In this document: positions 33,051 through 41,686 of the stretch, piece after piece
Numbering within the stretch: the stretch's first letter is position 1
How the letters are laid out: each line of letters opens with the position of its first letter
Assembly (NCBI GenBank): GCA_036488085.1
Contig: DASXHZ010000029.1
Location: forward strand, 95,762 to 159,761
Source: DASXHZ01 sp036488085
GTDB taxonomy: Bacteria > Acidobacteriota > Thermoanaerobaculia > Gp7-AA8
Length of the DNA stretch: 64,000 bases
Direction of reading: 5' to 3'
Notes under the pieces: generated by a model
What the model saw: the letters and a program-made list of their open reading frames with translations, nothing else
Told to the model about the DNA's origin: nothing
Database searches by the model: none
Made by a program: the position numbers and the translations under genes

Positions 33051-33961
33051 AATTCCGCGGCCTGGGTACTGCACTCGTTACTCCGTTCAAACCAGACAGC
33101 GCGTTGGACGACAGCGCGCTGGCGCGCTTCGTCGACTGGCAGATCGAGGAAGGCGTCGACTTCCTCGTCCCATGCGGCACGACCGGGGAGAACCCGGCGC
33201 TCTCGCTGGAAGAGCACCGGCGCGTCGTCGAGATCTGCGTGAAGCGAGCGAACGGACGCGTTCCGGTGCTCGCCGGCGCCGGCAACAACTCGACCGACCG
33301 TGCCATCGAGCTGTCGATGATCGCGATCGACCTCGGCGCCGACGGCCTCCTGACGATCACGCCGTATTACAACAAACCGACGCCCGACGGTCTGCGCCGC
33401 CACTTCGGCCTGCAGGCAGCCGCGGTCGAAAAGCGCGCCAGCGGCTTCCCGATGGTGATGTACAACGTCCCCGGCCGCACCGGCGTCAACATGACCGCCG
33501 CGACGACGCTGCAGATCGCGCGCGAGATACCGAACGTCGTGGCGGTGAAGGAAGCATCGGCGAACATGGAGCAGATACAGACGATCCTGCGCGACCGCCC
33601 GGAGGGATTCGGCGTGCTGTCGGGCGACGACGCGTGGACGTTGCCCCTCATCGCGTGCGGCGGCGACGGCCTCGTTTCCGTCGCGAGCAACGAAGTGCCG
33701 CGGCTGATGAAACAGATCGTCAGCTCGGCACTCCGCGGCGACTTCAACACCGCGCGGACGATCAACGCCCGGCTGCTCCCGCTCCTCGCCGGCAACTTCA
33801 TCGAGTCGAACCCGATCCCGGTGAAGACGGCGATGAAGATGATGGGAATCCTGGAGAACGACACCGTGCGTTCGCCGCTGGCCCCGATCACGGACGCGAA
33901 TCGAAAAAAGCTCGAAGCGATTCTGCGGGAGTGCGACGTGCTCGAGAAGGTGAACGCGTAA
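33047..33961 (+). CDS. dapA: 4-hydroxy-tetrahydrodipicolinate synthase
   Basis: A 304-residue TIM-barrel lyase condensing pyruvate with aspartate semialdehyde. It shows CGTTGENPALSLEEHRRVVE, YYNKPTPDGLRRHF, YNVPGRTGVNM with the proton-relay Tyr, and the Schiff-base Lys in VAVKEAS (~residue 165). ATGA overlap with dapB and TAATG overlap with dapD show tight coupling. Confidence 0.96.
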   Translation: MKFRGLGTALVTPFKPDSALDDSALARFVDWQIEEGVDFLVPCGTTGENPALSLEEHRRVVEICVKRANGRVPVLAGAGNNSTDRAIELSMIAIDLGADGLLTITPYYNKPTPDGLRRHFGLQAAAVEKRASGFPMVMYNVPGRTGVNMTAATTLQIAREIPNVVAVKEASANMEQIQTILRDRPEGFGVLSGDDAWTLPLIACGGDGLVSVASNEVPRLMKQIVSSALRGDFNTARTINARLLPLLAGNFIESNPIPVKTAMKMMGILENDTVRSPLAPITDANRKKLEAILRECDVLEKVNA

Positions 33962-34785
33962 TGCCCACCGTCGAAGAACGCCTCGCGGCGCTGACGCCCA
34001 ACACCGACCGGACCGAGTCGCTGAAAGTCGTCGGCCTCTTTCTCACGGAGCTCGAAAAAGGGTCCGTTCGCGCCGCGGTGCGCGACGCCGACGGCGTTTG
34101 GGCCGCGCAGCCGTGGGTCAAGCAGGGGATCCTCACCGCTTTTCGCATCGGAGTCGTGACCGAGTACCCGGCAGCGTCGCTCTCGTTCATCGACAAAGAC
34201 ACGTTGCCGGCGCGCCGTTTCAAACCGCAGGACGGCGTGCGCATCGTCCCCGGCGGCTCCTCCGTTCGCCGCGGCGCGTACATCGGCAAGGGTGTCGTGA
34301 TGATGCCGCCCGCGTACGTGAACATCGGCGCCTTCGTCGACGACGACACGATGATCGACTCCCACGCGCTGGTCGGCTCGTGCGCGCAGATCGGAAAGCG
34401 CGTACACCTCTCAGCGGCGGCGCAAATCGGGGGCGTGCTCGAACCGGTCGGCAACGTGCCGGTCGTGATCGAGGACGACGTCGTCGTCGGCGGCAACTCC
34501 GGCATCTACGAAGGGACGATCGTGCGCGGCCGCGCCGTCATCGGCGCCGGCGTCATCCTCACCGGCTCGACTCCCGTCTACGACCTGGTGCGCAGTCAGA
34601 TCTACCGCCGAACGCCCGACCATCCGCTCGAGATCCCCTACGGCGCTGTCGTCGTCCCCGGCTCGCGTCCGATGAGAGGTGCATTCGCGGAGCAGCACAC
34701 CCTCCACGTCGCCGCGCCGATGATCGTGAAGTATCGCGATGAGAAGACCGACTCGGCGACCGCTCTCGAGGACGCGTTGCGTTGA
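33961..34785 (+). CDS. dapD: Tetrahydrodipicolinate N-succinyltransferase-type enzyme
   Basis: A 274-residue left-handed beta-helix acyltransferase. An N-terminal helical domain (AAVRDADGVWAAQPWVKQGILTAFRIG) is followed by hexapeptide repeats with GGSSVRRGAYIGKGVVMMPPAYVNIGAFVDDDTMIDSHALVGSCAQIGK, characteristic of DapD. It acylates tetrahydrodipicolinate before transamination; the deacylase DapE is not in the window. Confidence 0.94.
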   Translation: MPTVEERLAALTPNTDRTESLKVVGLFLTELEKGSVRAAVRDADGVWAAQPWVKQGILTAFRIGVVTEYPAASLSFIDKDTLPARRFKPQDGVRIVPGGSSVRRGAYIGKGVVMMPPAYVNIGAFVDDDTMIDSHALVGSCAQIGKRVHLSAAAQIGGVLEPVGNVPVVIEDDVVVGGNSGIYEGTIVRGRAVIGAGVILTGSTPVYDLVRSQIYRRTPDHPLEIPYGAVVVPGSRPMRGAFAEQHTLHVAAPMIVKYRDEKTDSATALEDALR

Positions 34786-35861
34786 TCGCGGAGCGCTTCG
34801 AGAACATCGAGATTTCGCTCATCCGCCAGATCAACGCGCTGGCGACGAGCGAAAGCATCAACCTCGGCATCGGCGAGCCGAATCTCGAGCCGGACGAGGC
34901 ACTGCGCGAGTTCGCGCGCAACGCCGCGACGACGTCGTGGCACTACTCGCCGAACGCCGGCAACATGTCGCTGCGGAAGAAGCTCGGAGATCCGAACGAG
35001 ATCTGCATCACCGCCGGAACCGAGGAGGCGCTCTACGCCATCTTCCAGGCGTTCGTGAATCCGGGCGACGAAGTGCTCATCCCGAATCCAGGGTTCGTCG
35101 TCTACGCCACGATGGCGAAGATCTGCGGCGCCACGCCGGTGCCGTACGAGCTCGAACCGTTCACCTGGAAGGTCGGCAAGCTGCCGGTGACGCCGAAAAC
35201 GAAGCTGATCGTCGTCAACTCACCGTCGAACCCACTCGGCGCGGTGATCGACGAAGAGTCATTGCGCGAGATCGCGAGCCTCGGGCCGCTCGTCGTCAGC
35301 GATGAGGTCTATCGCGAGATCTGGTACGACTCGCCGCCCGCCTCGATGCGCGGCATGTCGCCGAACGTGATCGCCGTCGGCGGGATGTCGAAGTCGCACG
35401 GCATGACCGGCCTTCGCCTCGGCTGGGTTCACGCCCGCGCGGAGCTGATGGAGACGATCGTTCTGGCGCATCAGTACATCGCGACATGCGCGTCGGTCTT
35501 CACGCAGGCGCTCGCGGAGCAAATCCTCGAGCACGAAGAGTGGAACGCGCATTGGCTCGAGCGCGTCCGCGCCCAGTTCCGCGACCAGCGCGAGGCGGCG
35601 CTCTATGCGCTCCGGCAACAGCTCGACATGGCGATCGATGTGCCGGCCGGCGCGTTCTACGCGTTCGTGCCGGTCCCTTCGTGCAAGACGCTCGAATTCG
35701 CGAAGACGCTCGCCACGGATGCCGGCGTCCTCGTCATCCCCGGTATCGCCTTCGGCAGCGCCGGCGAAGGCTTCATCCGCGTCTCCTACGCCGCTCCGAC
35801 CCAGCAGATCGCGAGCGGTATCGAACGTATTGGCAGGTGGTTGCGCGCGAGCGGACGATGA
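34782..35861 (+). CDS. Class I/II aminotransferase, likely N-succinyl-DAP aminotransferase
   Basis: A 359-residue PLP enzyme from a TTG overlapping the dapD stop (TTGA). It has LGIGEPNLEPDEAL, TAGTEEALYAIFQAFVNPGDEV, NSPSNPLG, VSDEVYREI and the PLP lysine in VGGMSKSHGMTGLRLGW. Position directly after dapD makes it the probable DapC-type aminotransferase of the succinylase pathway. Fold assignment is firm, substrate inferred. Confidence 0.88.
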   Translation: MIAERFENIEISLIRQINALATSESINLGIGEPNLEPDEALREFARNAATTSWHYSPNAGNMSLRKKLGDPNEICITAGTEEALYAIFQAFVNPGDEVLIPNPGFVVYATMAKICGATPVPYELEPFTWKVGKLPVTPKTKLIVVNSPSNPLGAVIDEESLREIASLGPLVVSDEVYREIWYDSPPASMRGMSPNVIAVGGMSKSHGMTGLRLGWVHARAELMETIVLAHQYIATCASVFTQALAEQILEHEEWNAHWLERVRAQFRDQREAALYALRQQLDMAIDVPAGAFYAFVPVPSCKTLEFAKTLATDAGVLVIPGIAFGSAGEGFIRVSYAAPTQQIASGIERIGRWLRASGR

Positions 35862-35898
35862 CGCTCACCGCGCACTCGTATTGCAGGATGGTTGAACG

Positions 35899-36771
35899 AT
35901 GTCGTCGAGAGTAGCCCATCACGATTCGGTCGCCGCGGCGGAGGTCTCGCTCTATCGGAACGTGAGGAAGATCAAGGAAGAGCACGACCTGGAGAACCTC
36001 GGGATCTCGTTCTTCGACGGCGAGACGACCATCCAGTGGGCGTACAACGCCGACCACTACTTCCACGCCGCGTCGACCATGAAGCTCGCCGTGCTCCTCG
36101 GCGTCTTCCGCCAGGTGGAGCGGGGCGAGCTGACGCTCGACGCTCCGGTCCACGTTCGCAACCGCTTCACCTCGATCGTGAACCAGGAGCCGTTCATGCT
36201 CGACCTCTCGCGCGACGCCGACCCGAACGTCTATGGACACCTCGGCAAGACCCTCACAGTCCGGGAGCTCGCGTACTGGATGATCACCCTGTCGAGCAAT
36301 CTCGCGACGAACCTCCTCGTCGACGTGATCGGCATTCAGACCGTGCAGAGCGCGCTCGACGAGCTGGAGATCGACGGCGTGCGCGTCATCCGCGGGGTCG
36401 AAGACCAGGCGGCGTTCGAGGCGGGGCTAAACAACGAAGTCACGGCGAACGGGCTACTCAAGCTCCTCCGCCTGATCGCGGAAGAACGCGCGTACTCGAA
36501 AGAGGCATGCGCCGAGATGCTCAAGATCATGCTCGACCAGCAGTACCGGAGCGGCATCCCGGCGGGGCTGCCGAAAGCGGCGCGCGTCGCCCACAAGACA
36601 GGAAACATCTCGACGGTGCACCACGACGCCGGTATCGTGTATCTGGAAGGACGCAAGCCGTACGTTCTCGTCATCCTCACGCAGTTCCCGGCGGAGACGG
36701 GGCGCGGCACCGCGGTCGCGGACGTGTCACGCGACATCTTCAACACGATCTCCGGAATGATGTATGAGTGA
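35899..36771 (+). CDS. Class A beta-lactamase-like serine hydrolase without signal peptide
   Basis: A 290-residue penicillin-binding/beta-lactamase-fold protein. The nucleophile motif is STMK (~residue 60) and the KTG box is HKTGN (~230). The second motif reads SSN (TLSSNLATNLLVD) instead of the classical SDN. No secretion signal precedes the domain (MSSRVAHHDSVAAAEVSLYR), which is odd for an enzyme meeting peptidoglycan. It follows the DAP genes by ~37 bp and overlaps the next gene by 8 bp. Could be a muropeptide or other esterase. Confidence 0.82.
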   Translation: MSSRVAHHDSVAAAEVSLYRNVRKIKEEHDLENLGISFFDGETTIQWAYNADHYFHAASTMKLAVLLGVFRQVERGELTLDAPVHVRNRFTSIVNQEPFMLDLSRDADPNVYGHLGKTLTVRELAYWMITLSSNLATNLLVDVIGIQTVQSALDELEIDGVRVIRGVEDQAAFEAGLNNEVTANGLLKLLRLIAEERAYSKEACAEMLKIMLDQQYRSGIPAGLPKAARVAHKTGNISTVHHDAGIVYLEGRKPYVLVILTQFPAETGRGTAVADVSRDIFNTISGMMYE

Positions 36772-37480
36772 AGGCCATGCGAATGGCAACGGTGCGCCCG
36801 ACCTGAAGGTCGTCGACGCGTTCGACCTCGACGATGAGTTGAGGACGCTCCTTCGCCCGGGAGAGATGGTGAAGGACGACAAGGGGCGCCGCCATCGCCT
36901 TCCCCGCTACTTCTACGAGGTGCCGTCGCACGACATCGCGATGAAGACGCGCCTGACACACCACTTCGGCCTCAACGAGTTCATCCTCGTCGACCTGAAG
37001 GAAGCGGCGCGGCTGCAGCAGTTTCCGACGTACGTCCCCTGCGCCGTCCGGACGCTCGCCTTTTACCTGGAGCACTTCCGCGCCGCGGCGGGCGCCTCCG
37101 TTCACATCGCGGTGAACGGCGGCTACCGGTCGCCGGCACACAAGATGTCGCATGGCGCGACCCCGCACATGTGGGGGACGGCGGCCGACGTCTACCGTAT
37201 CGGCTCGACCATCCTCAAAACGAAGGAAACGATCGCCAAGTTCAACGACATCGCGGAAGATCTTTCCGATGACCTGCACACCCTCCCTTACGGACACGTC
37301 ACCGGCGTCAATGCCGACGACCACGTCCACATCGACCTCGGCTACCTCACGCTGATCCCAAGGGAAATCAGCGAGGACAGGATGGAACAGCCGCAGGAAA
37401 ACCGCCCCCGATTCGCCTACGAAGAACGTCGGCGGAAGGAGCGGCGGCACACGGACGGAGCTGTTTCGGACCCTGAATAG
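36764..37480 (+). CDS. M15-like peptidase (D-Ala-D-Ala carboxypeptidase type)
   Basis: A 238-residue protein. The C-terminal M15A-like domain shows VNGGYRSPAHKMSHGATPHMWGTAADVYRIG and NADDHVHIDLGYLTL, placing the zinc ligands (His, Asp, His) and the catalytic acidic residue. The N-terminal ~70 residues are charged and the end is very basic (ERRRKERRHTD). No signal peptide. Coupled to the serine hydrolase by an 8-bp overlap. The pair may cut or sense peptidoglycan peptides. Confidence 0.78.
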   Translation: MSEGHANGNGAPDLKVVDAFDLDDELRTLLRPGEMVKDDKGRRHRLPRYFYEVPSHDIAMKTRLTHHFGLNEFILVDLKEAARLQQFPTYVPCAVRTLAFYLEHFRAAAGASVHIAVNGGYRSPAHKMSHGATPHMWGTAADVYRIGSTILKTKETIAKFNDIAEDLSDDLHTLPYGHVTGVNADDHVHIDLGYLTLIPREISEDRMEQPQENRPRFAYEERRRKERRHTDGAVSDPE

Positions 37481-37527
37481 CTGGCCGCTCATTTGCTAGA
37501 GCACGGCTAGCAGTTCCGTACCTCCTG

Positions 37528-39054
37528 ATGTCTGAAAAAGCGAAGATCGAGCGATCACTAAGCGAGCGCGAGCGCCGCCTCCACCGAAGGCTTGCCCGCC
37601 AAACGCTGAAAATGCCGGTGATCGGGATGGAGTCGGAGTTCAACGTCTGGCTCGACGGTGTGGAGATCAACCCCGAGCCGTACTGGATCCACCCGCAGGC
37701 GTTCATCGACGCGCCACTGCTCCACCGTGAGAAGACCTCATCCCACATGCCGACGGGTGGGGCGGTCTACTTCGACCGCGGTGTGATCGAGGTCGTCACC
37801 CCGGTGATCGAGCTCGCCTCCCACGCTACCGCGCGTATGGTGCGGAACCTGTGGGAGCAGATCCAATTCGTACGGGACCAACTGACGAACTGGGAGACGA
37901 AGACCGGCCACACCGTCCGGCTGAAGGCGTACAGCAGTCACTACAACATCACCTACGACGTCCCGAAGTCGAAGCAGACGGCCTCGCGGACCGAGAAGAA
38001 GCTCGCCTGGCTCCTGGCGCACATCCTTCCGGTGCCGATGATGCTCGTCGGCGCCAACCGCCGGTCGACCGGGATCGGCGTCCGCCCTCGGGGCGGCCGC
38101 ATCGAGGTGACCTCCGACTTCACCCCCGATCCCGGCCTGATGGTCGCCACCGCAACGCTGGTCGTCGGAATCGTCCGCGACGTGATGTCGTGGCCCTCGT
38201 ACGACCTCTCTCTGCTCCGCGATCTGCCCGTCCCGATCATCGACGGCGTCGTCCCGGGGAAGCACACGACGCGTAAAGGGTGGCTGACGAAGGACTTTCA
38301 CTATCCGCAGAGCCCCTTCACCGCCGACATCGACGCGCCCGTCTGGACGACGCAGTTCGGTACGAAACGATCGCTCCGGGAGATCGGCCGCGACGTCGCC
38401 TGGTTTTTCCGGCACTCGATCCGCCGCTACTCCGATCCGTTCAGCTTCCGGCTCCTCTTTGCCGTCCTCGAAGGACGCGCGACGTCGATGCTGGAGCTCG
38501 AGGACCGTCCGAAGGCGTACGAAGACGTCGGTCGCCTCTGCCAGTGGGGAATGGTCATCGACGAGCTGCGCAACTTCGACGTCCTTCAGGAGCAGGCCGC
38601 CGCGGATGACTACATCGCCGAACGCAAGCGCGCCCGCATCGAATACCTGGCTGAAGCGCCGAAACGCGACCTCAAAGCGGCCGTCATGGAGCCGCTGGCT
38701 GCTGCCGCCCCTGCGGCGCGCCGTGCGGCCCTTCCTCGCGTCCCGCCGGCCTACCTCGACCGGCGCGGCATGTCGCTCCTCGAGAAACCGAAGCGCGAGC
38801 GGCGGCGCAGTACCGACCGGCGCCGCAAGCAATTCACCGTCCCCTTCCCCGACCGCCGCCTCACCCGTTCCGCGTACGAGCAGGTCTTCCTCAAGCTCGT
38901 CTCCGGGGGACGGCTGCGCGTCGGGAAAGACCTCTACACCCCGGTTGGGATGAAGGGGTGGTACCACGCCATCTTCCGCCGCGAGTCCGACGGCAGCGAG
39001 AAGCTGATCACGATCGATCAGCTCCTCAACAAGATGAACGACTGGACGAGTTAG
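37528..39054 (+). CDS. Carboxylate-amine-ligase-like protein (GCS2/Pup-ligase superfamily resemblance)
   Basis: A 508-residue protein I do not place in a named family. It resembles the glutamine-synthetase/GCS2/Pup-ligase fold. An early acidic strand GMESEFNVW (~residues 33-41) is followed by GGAVYFDRGVIEVVTPVIEL, similar in layout to the EYG and DGAHPEYSTPE strands of PafA/Dop. Then come YSSHYNITYDV and GIGVRPRGGRIEVTSDFTPDP, typical of the active-site H-x-N and R-x-E strands. The C-terminal third is basic (ERRRSTDRRRKQF) and ends in a small domain. Downstream of, and probably co-transcribed with, the M15 peptidase. Confidence 0.6.
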   Translation: MSEKAKIERSLSERERRLHRRLARQTLKMPVIGMESEFNVWLDGVEINPEPYWIHPQAFIDAPLLHREKTSSHMPTGGAVYFDRGVIEVVTPVIELASHATARMVRNLWEQIQFVRDQLTNWETKTGHTVRLKAYSSHYNITYDVPKSKQTASRTEKKLAWLLAHILPVPMMLVGANRRSTGIGVRPRGGRIEVTSDFTPDPGLMVATATLVVGIVRDVMSWPSYDLSLLRDLPVPIIDGVVPGKHTTRKGWLTKDFHYPQSPFTADIDAPVWTTQFGTKRSLREIGRDVAWFFRHSIRRYSDPFSFRLLFAVLEGRATSMLELEDRPKAYEDVGRLCQWGMVIDELRNFDVLQEQAAADDYIAERKRARIEYLAEAPKRDLKAAVMEPLAAAAPAARRAALPRVPPAYLDRRGMSLLEKPKRERRRSTDRRRKQFTVPFPDRRLTRSAYEQVFLKLVSGGRLRVGKDLYTPVGMKGWYHAIFRRESDGSEKLITIDQLLNKMNDWTS

Positions 39055-39291
39055 CTACTCCGTCGTCCGCCGTTCCCAATCCTCTCGAATCGCGGCTCCG
39101 GGTGAGCGGCCTTTCAAACGCGGCTTTTCGAGGATGGTCGCGAAGAGGTCGGCCACGCCCCAGGAGAGGAAGGTCGTGGCGGCGATGGTGAAGAACTCGG
39201 TGACCTTCGACAGATCGAGCAGGAAGAAGATCGCCAGCGGGACGGCGATCCCCATCACCATGATTCCGATGATCAACCGGGGTCCGGACAC
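39055..39291 (-). CDS. Small two-helix membrane protein
   Basis: A 78-residue protein with two hydrophobic segments (PRLIIGIMVMGIAVPLAIFFLL and EFFTIAATTFLSWGVADLFA) and a charged tail. Its stop abuts the stop of the convergent ligase-like gene. No family recognised. Confidence 0.55.
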   Translation of the reverse strand: MSGPRLIIGIMVMGIAVPLAIFFLLDLSKVTEFFTIAATTFLSWGVADLFATILEKPRLKGRSPGAAIREDWERRTTE

Positions 39292-39312
39292 GCGGCGATT
39301 CTATCCCGTGAC

Positions 39313-40191
39313 CTACTCCGCCGCCCCCTGGGCATCCATCTGCGTCGCGAGGCGGTCGCCGAGATCCTGCTGGAAGTTCTTCACCCGCTCGACGTAGTTG
39401 CGGGTTTCGCGGAACGGCGGGACGCCGTTGAAGCGCTGCACGTTCCCTGGGCCGGCGTTGTACGCCGCGACGATCTTCTGCTGGTCGCCGCCGAACTGAT
39501 CGCTGAGGTACTTCAGGTACTTCGCCCCCGCCTGAATGTTCTGCACCGGGTCGAAGAGATTGCTCGCCCCCATCCAGCGGCCGGTCCGCGGAACGAGCTG
39601 CATGAGGCCGAGGGCACCGACGCGCGAGCGGGCCGTCGGATTGAACTTCGATTCAGTGTGCACGACGGCCGCGACCAGCTCCGGCGACAGGTTGTTCTTC
39701 TTCGCCTCGGAGTAAATGACCGAGCCGAACGGCACTTCCTTCGCGAAGAACTGCTGTTTGATCCCCTCAGTGATCACCGCCATCTTCGTCGGCGCCTGCA
39801 CGATCGCCTGCACCGGCGCCGTGGCAACGGCCTGGACGCCGCTCGTCACTGCCTGCATGCCGCTCGTGACGCCCCCCGCGACCTGCTGAGCGATGCTCTG
39901 CGCCTGCTGCAGATCAGTCTGGATGACCGGCGACTGCGGCCTCTGCAGTGCCGCGGCGGTGTTCAGGACGATCGTCTTGGAGGACGCACTCTCGGCGTCG
40001 TGAATCATCTTCATCGGGACGCCGAGGCCGCCAAAGGCCAGCGATGCACCGAGAGCCCAGGTAGCGTATTTCCGTCGCATCCCGGCAAAACGGCTCGGTT
40101 TCACCTTCTGCACCTCTTGGCGCAGCTCGGATCTTCCATAACCATCGAGAAACCGCTGTTCGAACGGCCTGCTGGTCTTCGGCTGGTCCAT
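39313..40191 (-). CDS. Membrane-anchored lytic transglycosylase (SLT family 1)
   Basis: A 292-residue protein. After a charged N-terminus a hydrophobic stretch (KYATWALGASLAFGGLGVPM, ~residues 40-60) anchors it. A Gln/Ala-rich linker follows, then the SLT domain from ~residue 155. That domain carries the catalytic Glu in VVHTESKFNPTARS, GALGLMQLVPRTG and VAAYNAGPGNVQRFNGVPPFRETRNYVERV. It would cleave the glycan backbone of murein in the periplasm. It diverges from rlpA, another septal/murein enzyme. Confidence 0.9.
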   Translation of the reverse strand: MDQPKTSRPFEQRFLDGYGRSELRQEVQKVKPSRFAGMRRKYATWALGASLAFGGLGVPMKMIHDAESASSKTIVLNTAAALQRPQSPVIQTDLQQAQSIAQQVAGGVTSGMQAVTSGVQAVATAPVQAIVQAPTKMAVITEGIKQQFFAKEVPFGSVIYSEAKKNNLSPELVAAVVHTESKFNPTARSRVGALGLMQLVPRTGRWMGASNLFDPVQNIQAGAKYLKYLSDQFGGDQQKIVAAYNAGPGNVQRFNGVPPFRETRNYVERVKNFQQDLGDRLATQMDAQGAAE

Positions 40192-40284
40192 TTGCCCCGC
40201 TCCTCCGCACTCTTATTTGCAATCGAGCTACCATATCCAAACTGTTGAGCGGGTTATGTTTGATGGAATATTGGGAATCGCGAC

Positions 40285-40313
40285 TTGGCCCATCGCTTGA
40301 AAACTGCTATCTA
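40285..40313 (+). promoter_or_regulatory. Promoter of the RlpA-like gene
   Basis: TTGGCC, 17-bp spacer, TATCTA, ending 10 nt before the ATG at 40324, in a locally A/T-richer divergent region of 132 bp. A short or absent leader is implied. Confidence 0.5.
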
Positions 40314-40323
40314 TCGATGAGCC

Positions 40324-40953
40324 ATGACTGGCAGAAACCTCATTCTTGGCGTGGCGGTCGCCGGAGCGCTGATGCTGGCGCCGAAGACGGCGGACGCCCA
40401 GAGCATCGGCTGCGAGGAGACGATCAAGTTCGACGACTCGCTGATGGCCTGTTACCGATTCGGCCCTGAGCTCCCGCCACCTACCCCGATCGCCGTCGCC
40501 CCTGAACCGAAACCGAGCCCCTTCCAGTTGCGGGCGCTGAAGTACGCCGCGCTCTCGCTGAAACACAAGCTGACGGGCCTCGCGAGCTACTACTCGGCCT
40601 CGCTCGACGGCACCCTGACGGCCACCGGGGAGATCTTCCACAACCGCCGCCTGACCGCCGCGCACCTCACCCTTCCCCTCGGGACCTGGGTGGAGGTGAC
40701 CTCGCGCGCCACCGGCAAGAAGATCCGGGTGCTGGTGAATGACCGCGGCCCGTACGCGAAGAAGTTCACGATCGACCTCTCGCACGCCGCCGCCAAAGCC
40801 CTCGGCGTCGACATCGCCGAGGATCGCTACGTCGACATCCGAGTCATAGCGTTGCCGGGCGAGGATCCGCTGCCGGAGAACTGGCAACTGAAGGTCGACC
40901 CGGCGGCATCGGCTGCCGCCTCGATCGCGGCGGCCGTTACGCCGGAAGAGTGA
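40324..40953 (+). CDS. rlpA: RlpA-like septal murein protein
   Basis: A 209-residue secreted protein with a signal peptide ending TADAQS (~residue 26). A double-psi beta-barrel (~80-170) carries GLASYYSASLDGTLTATGEIFHNRRLTAAHLTLPLGTWVEV and VLVNDRGPYAKKFTIDLSHAAAKALG, with catalytic-type Asp and His of RlpA. It cleaves denuded glycan strands or links to the divisome. No SPOR domain is present. Its 3' end overlaps the convergent kinase gene by 17 bp. Confidence 0.9.
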   Translation: MTGRNLILGVAVAGALMLAPKTADAQSIGCEETIKFDDSLMACYRFGPELPPPTPIAVAPEPKPSPFQLRALKYAALSLKHKLTGLASYYSASLDGTLTATGEIFHNRRLTAAHLTLPLGTWVEVTSRATGKKIRVLVNDRGPYAKKFTIDLSHAAAKALGVDIAEDRYVDIRVIALPGEDPLPENWQLKVDPAASAAASIAAAVTPEE

Positions 40954-41686
40954 AGCAGAACGAGCTTCCTTCCGCCAGCGTCGAGTCGACCGAGAGCGCT
41001 CCCCCCTCTTCCTCGATCGCCCGCTTCGCGAGATAGAGACCGTACCCCGGCCCTCCGCCGCGCGCCTTCTCGAGCTTGCTCATCCCGCCGAGCTCGAAGA
41101 CCTGCGGCGCGTACTTCGGATCGATCCCGATGCCGTTGTCGCGGATGCAGATCTGGTGAGAGCCGGCGTTCTGCGTCACCTGGAACGTGATCTGACGCTC
41201 GCCTTTCGCGCGGTCGGTGAAGAAAAGCGCGTTCGAAACGATCGCGCCGATCACCTCCCGCAACTTCTCCGGATCGGCGTTCACCACCGGGAGCTCGGGC
41301 GGCACGTCGAACGTCACGCCCCCCTCCTCGATCGCGTAGTTGTGCTTCTGGATCACCTCTTCGACGATCTCGCGGAGCGGCGTCGGCTTCCGGATGCTCG
41401 GCCTCGCGAGGAGCCGGACCATGTGCGACATGTCGTCGAGCACCCGCTTCATCTGCTGTGCGCTGGAGCGGATACGGCGGAGGAAGTCCTCCCCCTCCTC
41501 GTCGAGTTTGCCGACATAGTCGGCAAGCAGCAGCTCACTGAACCCGTCGATCGCGAAGATCGGCGACTTCAGGTCATGCGCCAGGACGCTGAACAGGCGA
41601 ACCAGCTCGTCCTGCGACATCGGCTTCTCTGCTGGGTCTTCGATGGCAAACCTCCGAAGCGTGCACGAGTGCAACGGAGAGGCCAT
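40937..41686 (-). CDS. Soluble histidine kinase lacking a sensor domain
   Basis: A 249-residue kinase core. The H-box is LFSVLAHDLKSPIFAIDGFSELL (His ~residue 37). The HATPase domain has an N-box variant VSNALFF, DNGIGIDP and GGGPGYGLYLAKRAIEEEGG. No membrane helix or PAS/GAF domain precedes it, so it must take signals from a partner. The ATG at 41686 overlaps the preceding stop (TGATG), supporting this start over MSQDE 22 codons later. No response regulator is adjacent. Confidence 0.85.
   Translation of the reverse strand: MASPLHSCTLRRFAIEDPAEKPMSQDELVRLFSVLAHDLKSPIFAIDGFSELLLADYVGKLDEEGEDFLRRIRSSAQQMKRVLDDMSHMVRLLARPSIRKPTPLREIVEEVIQKHNYAIEEGGVTFDVPPELPVVNADPEKLREVIGAIVSNALFFTDRAKGERQITFQVTQNAGSHQICIRDNGIGIDPKYAPQVFELGGMSKLEKARGGGPGYGLYLAKRAIEEEGGALSVDSTLAEGSSFCFTLPA

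Noticed and set aside
35858..35914. 18-codon ORF MTLTAHSYCRMVERCRRE between the aminotransferase and hydrolase genes
   Set aside because: Too short, no hydrophobic or regulatory pattern, and no clear leader-peptide features.
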